A stretch of DNA of 64,000 nt from an uncultured Bacteroidales bacterium (GCA_946410455.1 CAMKAJ010000005.1:30609-94608), one strand, 5' to 3'. Positions 1-8,594 are shown, numbered from the stretch's first letter. The notes: generated by a model not told the origin, from the letters alone. Numbers and translations are program-made.

Positions 1-1
1 G

Positions 2-271
2 CACGGCGGGCTGTACGGCTTCTTCTCCGCACATGCAGCCAACAGCCTGGGCTTTGCCGTATGTTCCAGTATGGGATTCAAGAACGACCGTCGTCGCAGT
101 TACAGGGGGTACAGCTTGTTTATCTATGTTTGGGCTATCCTTGTGGGCGTAAGCAGGGTGTTCGTTGGCAAGCATTTCCTTGGCGATGTGCTGGTGGGCT
201 TTGCTGTAGGCGCTTTGTTTGGCTGGCTTTTCGGCAGTGTGGCCCGATTGGCCTGCAAAAAAATCGAGTAA
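2..271 (+). CDS. PAP2-family phosphatase, C-terminal part (5' end outside window)
   Basis: Reading frame is open from base 2 and ends at TAA 269-271, so only about 89 C-terminal residues are visible. Two of the three PAP2 signature blocks are present: a block reading FSAHAAN, the SGH-type motif with its histidine, and SRVFVGKHFLGDVLVG, the SRx5HxxxD motif with catalytic His and Asp. The tail is a hydrophobic helix ending in KKIE, as in integral membrane members that act on undecaprenyl pyrophosphate or other lipid phosphates. The specific substrate cannot be told from this fragment. An internal ATG at 71 exists but is not the true start because the conserved SGH block lies upstream of it. Confidence 0.85.
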   Translation, partial: HGGLYGFFSAHAANSLGFAVCSSMGFKNDRRRSYRGYSLFIYVWAILVGVSRVFVGKHFLGDVLVGFAVGALFGWLFGSVARLACKKIE

Positions 272-333
272 ACATTTTTGCGAATTGAGTTTTTGTTTAC
301 GCAATTTGCGCATTGCGCTTGAGTATTAATTGC

Positions 334-340
334 TAATTTG
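334..340 (+). promoter_or_regulatory. Possible -7 element for the GH18-phosphatase gene
   Basis: TAATTTG, one base shorter than the Bacteroidota -7 consensus TAnnTTTG, ends five bases before the ATG at 346. If used, the message would be leaderless or nearly so. A TTTG at 305-308 lies too far upstream to be a standard -33 box. Confidence 0.35.
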
Positions 341-345
341 CGAAC

Positions 346-2484
346 ATGAATATCAAGCACTTACTCCTTCTTCTTTTGCTTCCGGCAGTCATAGCATGCG
401 AGAAGCCAGATGATCCCAGTGTTACTCCTCCGCCTCCGCCCCCTTCCGGAGAGACCGATCCAGAGAATCCCGGTGGTACAGAAACCCCGGGGGTTCCTAC
501 TTCTTCTGGGGAGTATATAGTGGTAGGTTACGATTATGCAGACAGCGGTGTTCTGCCGAATCCTGAGCTGCTGACACATATAAATTTCTCATTTGCCAAG
601 ATTCAGGACGATTTTGAGAGTCTGAGCATACGAGAAAAGAAGATCCAGCGCCTGCAGCAGATAGTGGGACTGAAATCCCAGAAGCCGAGTCTGAAGGTCC
701 TGCTGTCTATAGGTGGATGGGGCGCCGGCAATTTCTCTGAGATGGCTGCCGACGAGACTCACCGCAAGAATTTCTGCAACAACTGCCTTGCCGCAGTCAA
801 TACCTATAAACTCGATGGCATAGACTTGGACTGGGAATATCCAACAAGCTCCGCCGCCGATATTAGTTCGTCGCCTAACGATACCAGGAATTTCTCTCTG
901 CTCCTTAAGGATTTGCGCGAGGTTCTAGGTAGCGGCAAGCTCATCACCATGGCCTCGGAGGCAAGTGCGCATTACATAGACTGGAGCACTGCACTGGAAT
1001 ATCTGGACTTCGTGAATATCATGAGTTACGACATGGGTAAGCCGCCGTATCACAATGCGGCCCTGTACAAGTCTCCCAACTCCAAGAATAGTTGCGAGGA
1101 AGCTGTGGAAAAGCATTTTGCAAAGGGCGTCCCGTACGAGAAGATGACACTCGGGCTGGCTTTCTTCGGGCGTTCAGATAGTAAAGTCTTCGGCAAAGAT
1201 GAGCTCGACTATAACAAGATTATCAGCCTCAGCGGTTACAACAAGTGCTGGGACGACCAGGCCAAGGTCCCTTATCTTACAGATGGCACCGGAACTATGG
1301 TGGTCAGCTTCGACGATGAAAGCTCCATAAGCCTCAAGGCGGAATTCATTAAGCAGAAGGGCCTGCTGGGCGGAATGTACTGGGATATCGAAGGAGACGA
1401 CGCCGACTGGAGCCTCGGAAAGACTGTCGCTGCCTCGCTTCTGGGATGGAAAGACGCAGAAGCTCAGAGCAAGGCTTTTCTGGCAACAAATTCCTATGTC
1501 CAGAAGTACATGGAAGAGGTGGATTACGGCGATTCCGATTACACCTATTCAAAGGTTATCGGATATCCCGGCGGCGGCCCTAGCGTCAACAACGAAGAGC
1601 TCCCTCCTACCTATACAATCACTTGGAAAGCCTTTAACCTGGGCTCTCAGAAGCTGACAGTCTGGGAACAGGACTGGAGCCGTGAGTATGAGCTTGCGGC
1701 CGGCGTTGGCAAGCAAGACATTACCAATCTCGTTCCTGGCACAACCTATTATTGGCACGTAAGCTCAGGTAGCGCGTTCGTGGCCAGCGGCAAGTTCGAA
1801 ACAAGGGGACTGCTGCATCAGGTCTATTATGCCCCCAACGTACGCAACGGCCGCGACCTTGGCGGTTGGAAGGGCCTGGGCGGCAAGACATTGGCCTATC
1901 ATAAACTCTATCGCGGCGGTGCTATTCATGGTTCGCGCTGCAGTAAGGAGGGCCGTCAGGAGATGCTTGCAGAAGGAATAAGGGCGGAGGTGGACCTGCG
2001 TGAGTCTTCCGACGTGCCTTCGGAATCTCCTCTCGGCAGCCAGGTGGCTTTTTATGCTCCCGGTTTCGACAGCGGTTACAACCACATGATCAGGGACAAC
2101 AAGCCCAAGATGAGAGATACCTTCATGTGGGTGGTAGCACGCCTGCGCGAGAACAAGCCCGTGTATTTCCATTGTGCCGCTGGCCGCGACCGCACCGCCA
2201 CCCTCGCCCTCCTTCTGGAAGGCGCCCTGGGCGTGAGCGAGAGCGATATGGCCAAGGATTACGAGCTTACTTATTTTACTCCTGCAGACTGGGGTATGTC
2301 TACCGAGGATGGAAATCCGGTGTACAAGCATACCAGAGATAATTACAGCTATGGCTCTATCCGTAAGACCATATACAGTGAAACTCAGTCCGGCACCTAC
2401 CAGGAGAGAATAGTAGAGTATCTCTTGAGCATCGGTGTCCCGCAGAAAGACATCGACGACCTGAGGGCCATAATGCTGCGATAA
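346..2484 (+). CDS. Lipoprotein with GH18 glycosidase domain fused to a protein tyrosine phosphatase domain
   Basis: 712 residues. A lipoprotein signal (hydrophobic stretch ending in AVIAC, Cys18) is followed by a Pro/Gly/Thr-rich linker to about residue 55, then a GH18 TIM barrel (about 56-370). The barrel carries the strand-4 signature D157-G-I-D160-L-D162-W-E164, so the acid Glu164 is intact, as is an upstream SIGGWG block. Residues about 420-485 look like a fibronectin-type or similar beta domain. The C-terminal part (about 490-712) begins with the VRNGRDLGGW block typical of atypical tyrosine phosphatases and contains the P-loop H609-C610-A-A-G-R-D-R616-T. GH18 enzymes cleave chitin-type or N-glycan core GlcNAc-beta-1,4 linkages. 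Both active sites look functional, and the lipobox puts them outside the cytoplasm. The fusion is the odd point; the phosphatase may act on phosphorylated sugars or lipids rather than proteins. Confidence 0.88.
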   Translation: MNIKHLLLLLLLPAVIACEKPDDPSVTPPPPPPSGETDPENPGGTETPGVPTSSGEYIVVGYDYADSGVLPNPELLTHINFSFAKIQDDFESLSIREKKIQRLQQIVGLKSQKPSLKVLLSIGGWGAGNFSEMAADETHRKNFCNNCLAAVNTYKLDGIDLDWEYPTSSAADISSSPNDTRNFSLLLKDLREVLGSGKLITMASEASAHYIDWSTALEYLDFVNIMSYDMGKPPYHNAALYKSPNSKNSCEEAVEKHFAKGVPYEKMTLGLAFFGRSDSKVFGKDELDYNKIISLSGYNKCWDDQAKVPYLTDGTGTMVVSFDDESSISLKAEFIKQKGLLGGMYWDIEGDDADWSLGKTVAASLLGWKDAEAQSKAFLATNSYVQKYMEEVDYGDSDYTYSKVIGYPGGGPSVNNEELPPTYTITWKAFNLGSQKLTVWEQDWSREYELAAGVGKQDITNLVPGTTYYWHVSSGSAFVASGKFETRGLLHQVYYAPNVRNGRDLGGWKGLGGKTLAYHKLYRGGAIHGSRCSKEGRQEMLAEGIRAEVDLRESSDVPSESPLGSQVAFYAPGFDSGYNHMIRDNKPKMRDTFMWVVARLRENKPVYFHCAAGRDRTATLALLLEGALGVSESDMAKDYELTYFTPADWGMSTEDGNPVYKHTRDNYSYGSIRKTIYSETQSGTYQERIVEYLLSIGVPQKDIDDLRAIMLR

Positions 2485-2553
2485 TTGCCGATTACTGAAT
2501 AAACTATTCTTTGACAGACAGATGCTAGTCTTGTATTATTCGCGCAATTTGCG

Positions 2554-2560
2554 TATATTG
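2554..2560 (+). promoter_or_regulatory. Possible -7 element for hypB
   Basis: TATATTG, one T short of the consensus TAnnTTTG, with a CTTG about 20 bases upstream (2530-2533). It lies 23 bases before the hypB ATG and is the best candidate promoter in the 99-base gap after the GH18 gene. Confidence 0.35.
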
Positions 2561-2583
2561 CGAGGATTAATAACCCAAGACTA

Positions 2584-3258
2584 ATGGACGGAGTCAAAGT
2601 AATAGAAATCAAGAAAAGCATTTTTGCAGACAATAATGAGGATGCAGATAAGTTGCGCGCCGAATTAAAGGAGCACGGAACTTATCTGCTTAATCTTATG
2701 TCATCACCCGGCAGTGGCAAGACTACTACCCTCATACGCACTCTGAACCTCCTGAAGGACAAGCTGAATATTGCAGTGATGGAGGCTGACATTGACTCCG
2801 ACGTGGATGCTATTAAGATTAAGGATGCAACCGGAATAGAGTCTATACAGCTGCATACCGGAGGCATGTGCCATCTGGATGCGGAGATGACCCGCCAGGG
2901 GTTGGACAACGTTCAACTGCAGGGCAAGGACCTGGTAATCCTTGAGAATGTGGGCAATCTCGTGTGCCCGGCGGAATTCGATACCGGTGCGGTTCGCAAC
3001 GCCATGATACTGAGCGTTCCGGAGGGGTATGACAAGCCTCTCAAATACCCCCTGATGTTTTCCGTCTGCGACCTTGTGATTGTGAACAAGATAGATGTGA
3101 TGCCGTATTTCGACTTCGATCTTGATAAATGTACGGAATACGTGCACATGCGTAATCCAAAGGCCCAGATCATCCCAATCTGTGCAAAGACAGGGGAGGG
3201 TGTGGACAAGGTAGCCGAATGGCTCCTGGATGAAGTCAAGAATTGGAAAAACAAATAA
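2584..3258 (+). CDS. hypB: Hydrogenase/urease-type nickel incorporation GTPase HypB
   Basis: 224 residues. HypB is a SIMIBI-class GTPase that, with HypA, delivers nickel to [NiFe] hydrogenases. The P-loop SSPGSGKTT is at about residues 40-48 (Lys46), the Mg/nucleotide region EADIDSDVDA follows, and the conserved metal site GMCHLDAE has Cys96-His97. A VNKID base-recognition motif lies in the C-terminal half. There is no His-rich N-terminal nickel store. It heads a three-gene operon with the flavoprotein and hypA downstream, 12 bases from the next start. No hydrogenase structural gene is present in the window, so the client protein is unknown. Confidence 0.93.
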   Translation: MDGVKVIEIKKSIFADNNEDADKLRAELKEHGTYLLNLMSSPGSGKTTTLIRTLNLLKDKLNIAVMEADIDSDVDAIKIKDATGIESIQLHTGGMCHLDAEMTRQGLDNVQLQGKDLVILENVGNLVCPAEFDTGAVRNAMILSVPEGYDKPLKYPLMFSVCDLVIVNKIDVMPYFDFDLDKCTEYVHMRNPKAQIIPICAKTGEGVDKVAEWLLDEVKNWKNK

Positions 3259-3270
3259 CACTGGAACAAT

Positions 3271-6096
3271 ATGCCTGAAATGTCTAAAAAGTTTGTCCCC
3301 AAGTATTTTGGCGACAAGAACCCCAACCCGAAGCTGATCCGCCTTGTGCGCAAGATTACGGACCGCATCCCCGGCAAGATCAAGATGACAACCGAGGCTC
3401 CCGAGTACTGGGGCTATGCCTGCCTCTTCTACGACGAGATGGACGAGAAGACCAGGGAGGCTGCTCTGGATTTCCTCTGGGACCTCATCAGCAAGAAGCC
3501 TTTCACCGTGCGTGAACATCATCCATACCCGGAGCTTCTTGAGTGGAACCGCAAAAAGCATTATGTAGAGAGCGATGAGGCATTTGCTGAATTCATCGAT
3601 AAACTCTCTTATCTCGGACTCATAGAGTACGATTACGGCGACAAATATACCAAGGACGGCCCCATCCCCGGCACAACCTACAATAGGGAAGACCGCATCT
3701 ACTGGGTGCCTCTGTTCGTGCCCGGCAGCGCCGAGTACACCAATATGAACGTGGAACTGATGGACCGTCATCCCGAGCTTGCGATGTTCTTCGAGCGCAT
3801 GACCTTCCTGCCACTGGAGAAGATTACTCCTATGGTGCCTATGGGCGGCAGCGGAATCGGTATGCATGTCATCCCGGTAGAGAAGGCCATCAGCATGGAG
3901 AACCAGACTGCAGACATCGAGCATCTCTCGTACTGGCTCAAGCGTTATGAGGGCCATCTCAGCGTGGGTATTTGCTCCTGTCGTTACGGCCGCAAGAAGA
4001 TGGATGAGGGCTGCGCCGACGATTACCGCGACTGGTGCATTGGAGTTGGCGATATGGCCGACTACTGCCGCGAGACCGGCCGTGGCCACGACATTACTTA
4101 CGATGAGGCGATGGCCATACTCAAGAAGGCCGAGGACCACGGATTCGTGCACCAGATTACCAATATCGACGGCGAGGGAAAGATCTTCGCAATCTGCAAC
4201 TGCAACGTGAAGATTTGCAACGCTCTGCGTACCAGCCAGCTCTTCAATACCCCTAACATGAGCCGTAGCGCTTATGTTGCCAAGGTGGATCCCAAGAACT
4301 GCGTGGCCTGCGGCCGTTGCGTGGAGTATTGCCCCGCAGGTGCAGTGAAGCTCGGGCAGAAACTCTGCACCAAGCACGGAGAGCAGACTTATCCCAAGCA
4401 GGAACTGCCCGATGCTGCAAAGTGGGGCCCGCACAAATGGAACGAGGACTACCGCGACCGCAACCGCATCAACTGCTATCCTACCGGTACCGCTCCCTGC
4501 AAGACCGCCTGCCCGGCTCATATCGCCGTTCAGGGTTATCTCAAGAAGGCTGCCGAGGGCAAGTACACCGAGGCTCTGGAGCTCATCAAGCGTGAGAATC
4601 CGTTCCCGGCAGTCTGCGGACGCGTATGCAACCGCCGTTGCGAGGACGCCTGTACCCGTGGAACCATCGACAAGCCCATTGCAATCGATGCGGTGAAGAA
4701 GTTCCTTGCAGACCGCGACCTCAAGGCAGAGACCCGCTTCATACCCGAGGTGAACATCTGCTCCAACATCAACGAGCGCTGGCCGGAGAAGATCGCCATC
4801 ATCGGCGGCGGCCCTGCCGGTATGAGCTGCGCCAACTATCTGGCCACCATGGGCTATCTGCCCACCGTGTTCGAGAAGAACGAGGAGCCCGGCGGAATGC
4901 TTCGCTACGGCATCCCTTCGTACAAGCTGGACAAGGAAGTCATCAAGGCCGAAATCGATATCATGAAGGAGATTGGCGTAGAGGTGCGCACCGGCGTAGA
5001 GGTAGGCACGGACATCACTATCGCCCAGCTGCGTGAGCAGGGCTACAAGGCCTTCTACGTGGCTATCGGTTGCCAGGGCGGACGCCTGCCCGGCATCCCC
5101 GGAGAGACTCTGGCCGGCACTACCACCGCCATCGACTTCTTGCACGACGCTAACTGCGGCAAGGTGAAGGTGAGCGGCAAGGTGGTTGTCGTGGGCGGCG
5201 GTAACGTTGCCATTGATGCCGCCCGCGTGGCAAAGCGCAGCGGCGCCTCCGAGGTTACAATGCTCTCGCTCGAGACAGAAGACATCATGCCTGCATCGCT
5301 CGAAGAGCGCGCAGAGGCACGTGAGGACGGAGTCGTGATCAATCCCGGCTGGGGCCCGAAGGAGGTTCTCGGCGAGGGCAAGGTCAGCGGCATCACCTTC
5401 AAGAAGTGCACTTCCGTTTTCAACGCAGATCACAAGTTCGCACCCGAGTACGATGAGAACGAGCTCATCACTCTGGATGCTGATATGGTTATCTTCGCAA
5501 TCGGCCAGACCGTGATTCTGAAGGACCTTCTCAAGGATACCAAGGTAGAGTTCTTCCGTGGCGTTTATCCAGTGGCAGACAAGCTTACTTATCAGACCGC
5601 AGAACCCGATATCTTCGTGGGCGGCGACTGCTTCACCGGTCCTAAATTTGCGATTGACGCTATTGCCGCCGGCAAGGAGGCAGCAGAGAGCCTGCATCGC
5701 TATGTGCAGAACGGCCACATGACCATTGGCCGCAACAGGCGCGATTTCATTGAGCTTGACAAGCAGGATATCTTGGTAGAAAGCTACGACAACGGCTCCC
5801 GCCAGGCCCCGGAAGATTACAATCCTGAGAACAAGTTCCTGGAGTATCACGGCACGCTTACAGAGGAGCAGGTTAAGAAAGAGACCGCCAGGTGCCTTAG
5901 CTGCGGCGCTTCCGTTGTGGATGAAAACCGCTGCATCGGCTGCGGCGTCTGTACAACCAAGTGTGCCTTCGATGCCATACATCTGCATCGTGAGCATCCT
6001 GAGTGCTCCGTCATGCGCACTTCTGAAGACAAATTCAGCGGTATCCTGCCGTATATGATCAAGCGTACCGGCAAGATATTGTTTAAGAAGAAATAG
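3271..6096 (+). CDS. Multi-iron-sulfur FAD/NAD(P)-dependent oxidoreductase (GltD-like core)
   Basis: 941 residues. Domain order: an unrecognised N-terminal region (1-about 230); a Cys-rich stretch (about 230-330); a ferredoxin-type [4Fe-4S] site starting at Cys344 (CVACGRCVEYC); a GltD-type iron-sulfur helical domain (about 410-500, with CKTACPAHI and CGRVCNRRCEDAC); a pyridine nucleotide-disulfide type core with FAD fingerprint GGGPAG at 512-517 and NAD(P) fingerprint VGGGN at 641-645; and a C-terminal [4Fe-4S] site (C875, C888 with CIGCGVCTTKC). The core resembles the small subunit of glutamate synthase and NfnB-type flavoproteins, which move electrons between NAD(P)H and ferredoxin. It is sandwiched between hypB and hypA, which suggests a link to a nickel enzyme or to ferredoxin-linked redox balance. 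Substrate unknown. Confidence 0.85.
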   Translation: MPEMSKKFVPKYFGDKNPNPKLIRLVRKITDRIPGKIKMTTEAPEYWGYACLFYDEMDEKTREAALDFLWDLISKKPFTVREHHPYPELLEWNRKKHYVESDEAFAEFIDKLSYLGLIEYDYGDKYTKDGPIPGTTYNREDRIYWVPLFVPGSAEYTNMNVELMDRHPELAMFFERMTFLPLEKITPMVPMGGSGIGMHVIPVEKAISMENQTADIEHLSYWLKRYEGHLSVGICSCRYGRKKMDEGCADDYRDWCIGVGDMADYCRETGRGHDITYDEAMAILKKAEDHGFVHQITNIDGEGKIFAICNCNVKICNALRTSQLFNTPNMSRSAYVAKVDPKNCVACGRCVEYCPAGAVKLGQKLCTKHGEQTYPKQELPDAAKWGPHKWNEDYRDRNRINCYPTGTAPCKTACPAHIAVQGYLKKAAEGKYTEALELIKRENPFPAVCGRVCNRRCEDACTRGTIDKPIAIDAVKKFLADRDLKAETRFIPEVNICSNINERWPEKIAIIGGGPAGMSCANYLATMGYLPTVFEKNEEPGGMLRYGIPSYKLDKEVIKAEIDIMKEIGVEVRTGVEVGTDITIAQLREQGYKAFYVAIGCQGGRLPGIPGETLAGTTTAIDFLHDANCGKVKVSGKVVVVGGGNVAIDAARVAKRSGASEVTMLSLETEDIMPASLEERAEAREDGVVINPGWGPKEVLGEGKVSGITFKKCTSVFNADHKFAPEYDENELITLDADMVIFAIGQTVILKDLLKDTKVEFFRGVYPVADKLTYQTAEPDIFVGGDCFTGPKFAIDAIAAGKEAAESLHRYVQNGHMTIGRNRRDFIELDKQDILVESYDNGSRQAPEDYNPENKFLEYHGTLTEEQVKKETARCLSCGASVVDENRCIGCGVCTTKCAFDAIHLHREHPECSVMRTSEDKFSGILPYMIKRTGKILFKKK

Positions 6097-6097
6097 T

Positions 6098-6439
6098 GTG
6101 CACGAACTAGGAATAGTCTTCTACATCATTCGTGATGTAAAGAAGGTTGCAGAAGAGAATAATGTGGAACACGTCTCCGGTGTTGTAATGAACATCGGAG
6201 AGGTGTCCACAATAGTTCCGGAATACCTTCAGGACTGCTGGCGCTGGGCCGCCGACAGGGAAGAGATGCTAAGGGGCTGCGAGCTCAAGTGCAACATCAT
6301 TCCGGCAGTCACTCATTGCGACGATTGCGGTGCGGATTACGAGACTGTAAAGTACGGAAAAACTTGCCCGCACTGCAAAGGGCCTAATACTTGGCTGCTA
6401 AGGGGCAATGAGGTGGAAATCAAAGAAATAGAGGTTTAG
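6098..6439 (+). CDS. hypA: Hydrogenase maturation nickel metallochaperone HypA
   Basis: 113 residues with a GTG start one base after the preceding stop, so translation is probably coupled. It opens with M-H-E, the conserved nickel-binding N-terminus (His2), and has a zinc-ribbon domain with two CxxC pairs (CDDC and CPHC) in the C-terminal half. HypA receives or passes nickel together with HypB. The last bases overlap the convergent CYTH gene by four. As with hypB, no hydrogenase or urease is seen nearby. Confidence 0.92.
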   Translation: MHELGIVFYIIRDVKKVAEENNVEHVSGVVMNIGEVSTIVPEYLQDCWRWAADREEMLRGCELKCNIIPAVTHCDDCGADYETVKYGKTCPHCKGPNTWLLRGNEVEIKEIEV

Positions 6440-6918
6440 TCCTCCTTCCAGTTCTTATACGGATTGAGTAGTAGCCGGGAGTTGGAGTAGCGGTGTATAC
6501 CTGTGACTTCTTCTCCCAGCCATTCCGGGCGGTCGAAGCTGTCGTCTTCTGAGCTGAGCTCAATCTCTGCAACAGTGAGCCCTTCGTTGTCGCCGTAGAA
6601 TTCATCAACCTCCCAGGTGTGAACTCCGTCGGTGTTTTTTACTAGATAGCGTGTTTTGTCTATCATCCCCGGGCCGGCAAGTTCCAGCAGGGAATTGAAG
6701 TCGTCTATCCCGATTTCTTTTTCCCATTCAAAGCGGCTCATGCCGGAGGCGTTGCTTCTTCCTTTGATGGTAAGGTATGCCTTGTCGTCTGCGCGGCGTA
6801 TGCGTAGTGTCGTGCCCGGTAGAGTGCTCAGATAGGCCTGAGTGATGTGTACGGCCTTGTAAGCGTGCTTCTTGAAGTCGCCCTTTACCAGGAATTTCTT
6901 TTCTATTTCCAGTCCCAT
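6436..6918 (-). CDS. CYTH domain protein (triphosphate-binding; class IV cyclase/triphosphatase-like)
   Basis: 160 residues from the ATG at 6918. I chose this start because it gives MGLEIEKKFLV, the ExExK motif at the very N-terminus that defines the CYTH superfamily. Other family marks are TLRIRR, YLTIKGR and WEVDEFYG, all charged strands lining the triphosphate tunnel. Bacterial stand-alone members are usually inorganic triphosphatases. The open frame extends 15 codons further upstream, but that part has no conserved features. Convergent with hypA, divergent from mscS. Confidence 0.87.
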   Translation of the reverse strand: MGLEIEKKFLVKGDFKKHAYKAVHITQAYLSTLPGTTLRIRRADDKAYLTIKGRSNASGMSRFEWEKEIGIDDFNSLLELAGPGMIDKTRYLVKNTDGVHTWEVDEFYGDNEGLTVAEIELSSEDDSFDRPEWLGEEVTGIHRYSNSRLLLNPYKNWKED

Positions 6919-6952
6919 AAGCGTTTGCATCCCAAAGATGCAAAATATTCCG

Positions 6953-6960
6953 TATATTTG
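6953..6960 (+). promoter_or_regulatory. -7 promoter element of the MscS gene
   Basis: TATATTTG, a perfect match to TAnnTTTG, ends only five bases before the ATG at 6966. The transcript would start at or next to the start codon, implying a leaderless mRNA. No TTTG is found at the usual 19-base distance. Confidence 0.65.
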
Positions 6961-6965
6961 CAATT

Positions 6966-7895
6966 ATGACATTGCTACAAACTATCCCCATAGTCCCTTC
7001 TGCGGACGAGATTTCCAGTAAAGTAGATTCTGCCAGGATTGCAGCGGCTGATTTTGCTACAACCCTTTCTACAGACCCTTCAGCTGCACTTCATAAGCTT
7101 GGCCAGGATGCCATCCACTTCGGGATCAAGGTCCTGATCGCTATCCTTATATATATAGTAGGTGCTTGGCTTATCAAGATTGTCAAGAAGTCTCTTGTTA
7201 AGTACTTCGAGAAGCGTAAGACAGATAAGACCGTGGCGTCTTTCGTTACCAGTTTTGCTTCGGTCTTGTTGACCATTATGCTGGCAATCCTGGTGATCAG
7301 CACTTTGGGGGTTAATACTACTTCTGTAGCAGCCTTGCTGGCGGGTGGTGGTGTTGCCATAGGTATGGCCTTGAGCGGCACCCTTCAGAATTTCTCCGGA
7401 GGCTTGATTCTGCTTGCTTTCAAACCTTTCAAGGTGGGCGACTTTATTGAGGCCCAGGGCTATGCCGGAACCGTTATGGAGATGTCTATCGTGAGTACCC
7501 GGCTCAATCTTCCCGACAACAGGAGCGTGGTAATTCCGCATGGAACCCTTGCTAACGGCAATATCAACAACTACACCCGCAATCCGGTCCGACGTCTGGA
7601 ATGGAAAGTTGCTCTGGAGTACGGCACCGATGCTGCAGCCTGCGAGGCCAAGCTTCTGGAGATAGCCAAGACCGACCCTCGGATTCTGGATTCCAGCACG
7701 CCCGGCGCAGCAGCCCCCATGGCCGCCCTTTTCTCTCTGGACGACAGCTCAGTCACCTTTGTACTTCGCGGATGGGTGCGGGGCGCCGACTACTGGGACG
7801 TGTACTTTGCCATCAACGACGCAATCTACAAACAGCTCCCCGAATCCGGCTTCAGCTTCCCCTTCCCCCAGCTCGACGTTCACGTGCGGCAGTAG
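6966..7895 (+). CDS. mscS: Small-conductance mechanosensitive channel, MscS family
   Basis: 309 residues. A soluble or amphipathic N-terminus (1-about 50) is followed by three transmembrane segments (about 55-75, 95-118, and the pore helix 120-150, rich in Gly and Ala: ALLAGGGVAIGMALSGTLQNF). The beta domain begins with KPFKVGDFIEAQGYAGTVMEM, the classic MscS middle-domain block, and the C-terminal alpha-beta part ends in FPFPQLDVHVRQ, also typical. It opens under membrane tension to release solutes during osmotic downshock. Convergent with sodB, 17 bases between stops. Confidence 0.95.
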   Translation: MTLLQTIPIVPSADEISSKVDSARIAAADFATTLSTDPSAALHKLGQDAIHFGIKVLIAILIYIVGAWLIKIVKKSLVKYFEKRKTDKTVASFVTSFASVLLTIMLAILVISTLGVNTTSVAALLAGGGVAIGMALSGTLQNFSGGLILLAFKPFKVGDFIEAQGYAGTVMEMSIVSTRLNLPDNRSVVIPHGTLANGNINNYTRNPVRRLEWKVALEYGTDAAACEAKLLEIAKTDPRILDSSTPGAAAPMAALFSLDDSSVTFVLRGWVRGADYWDVYFAINDAIYKQLPESGFSFPFPQLDVHVRQ

Positions 7896-7912
7896 GAGTC
7901 AAAACGGTTTTT

Positions 7913-8509
7913 TTACCTGCCGTAGCGGGCGGAGATTACGTGCCAGTCGATAATCTGCCAGAGGGCGGCGAGGTGATCGGGACGGCGGTTCTGGTAATCG
8001 AGGTAGTAGGCGTGCTCCCACACGTCGAAGGTGAGAAGGGGAGTGAGGCCGCGCGAAACGGGGTTCCCGGCGTTGCTCTCCTGGGTGATGTGGAGCTTGC
8101 CGTCGGTATCTGCTGCGAGCCATACCCAGCCTGAGCCGAAGAGGCCGGCGCCCTTTTTCTGGAACTCGGCTTTGAATTCCTCAAAACTACCAAAGTCGCG
8201 AGCAATAGCATCTGCAAGAGCTCCTTCGGGAGCAGAAACGTCGCCGGCGGGCTTGAATTGGGTAAAATAGAGAGTGTGATTGAGTACCTGGCCGGCGTTG
8301 TTGAAAATACCTCCTTCTGCTTTGCGGACTATATCTTCGAGAGACAGACCTTCGAATCCGCTGCCGGGAAGAGCCGCATTAAGGTTGTTGATATAGGCCT
8401 GGAGATGCTTGCCGTAGTGGAAAGCTATTGTTTCTGCGCTGATTACTGGTGCAAGGGCGTCCTGCGCATAGGGCAGGGCGACGGGAGAAAAGCTAAAGTT
8501 GTTGGTCAT
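7913..8509 (-). CDS. sodB: Iron-type superoxide dismutase
   Basis: 198 residues, normal for the Fe/Mn family. The four metal ligands are in place: His31 (in HYGKH), His79 (in LNHT), Asp162 and His166 (in FDVWEHAYYLDY). Gln75 in the NNAGQ block and the absence of the Mn-type Gln in the later loop favour an iron enzyme, though Bacteroidota members are often cambialistic. It dismutates superoxide in the cytoplasm, a normal defence in an anaerobe exposed to oxygen. A mononuclear gene with its own upstream region. Confidence 0.96.
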   Translation of the reverse strand: MTNNFSFSPVALPYAQDALAPVISAETIAFHYGKHLQAYINNLNAALPGSGFEGLSLEDIVRKAEGGIFNNAGQVLNHTLYFTQFKPAGDVSAPEGALADAIARDFGSFEEFKAEFQKKGAGLFGSGWVWLAADTDGKLHITQESNAGNPVSRGLTPLLTFDVWEHAYYLDYQNRRPDHLAALWQIIDWHVISARYGR

Positions 8510-8563
8510 AATTATGTGAATAAAAACGCGACAAGTGCTGCAAATTTCATGCCCTCAAGATTG

Positions 8564-8594
8564 TTTGCATATTAGAAAATTATCACTATATTTG
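8564..8594 (+). promoter_or_regulatory. Promoter of tRNA-Val: -33 TTTG and -7 TATATTTG
   Basis: TTTG at 8564-8567 and TATATTTG at 8587-8594, separated by 19 bases, match the Bacteroidota housekeeping promoter. The tRNA begins 17 bases after the -7 box. Confidence 0.75.

Noticed and set aside
2704..5997. Open frame of 1097 codons on the minus strand, opposite hypB and the flavoprotein
   Set aside because: It is the mirror of a real, motif-rich plus-strand coding region with high third-position GC. The translation has no recognisable domain, and is Leu/Ala/His-rich as expected from antisense codons.
7887..7923. Inverted pair CGGCAG/CTGCCG between the mscS and sodB stops as a terminator
   Set aside because: The T-run lies inside the loop and not after the stem, so it does not have terminator form.
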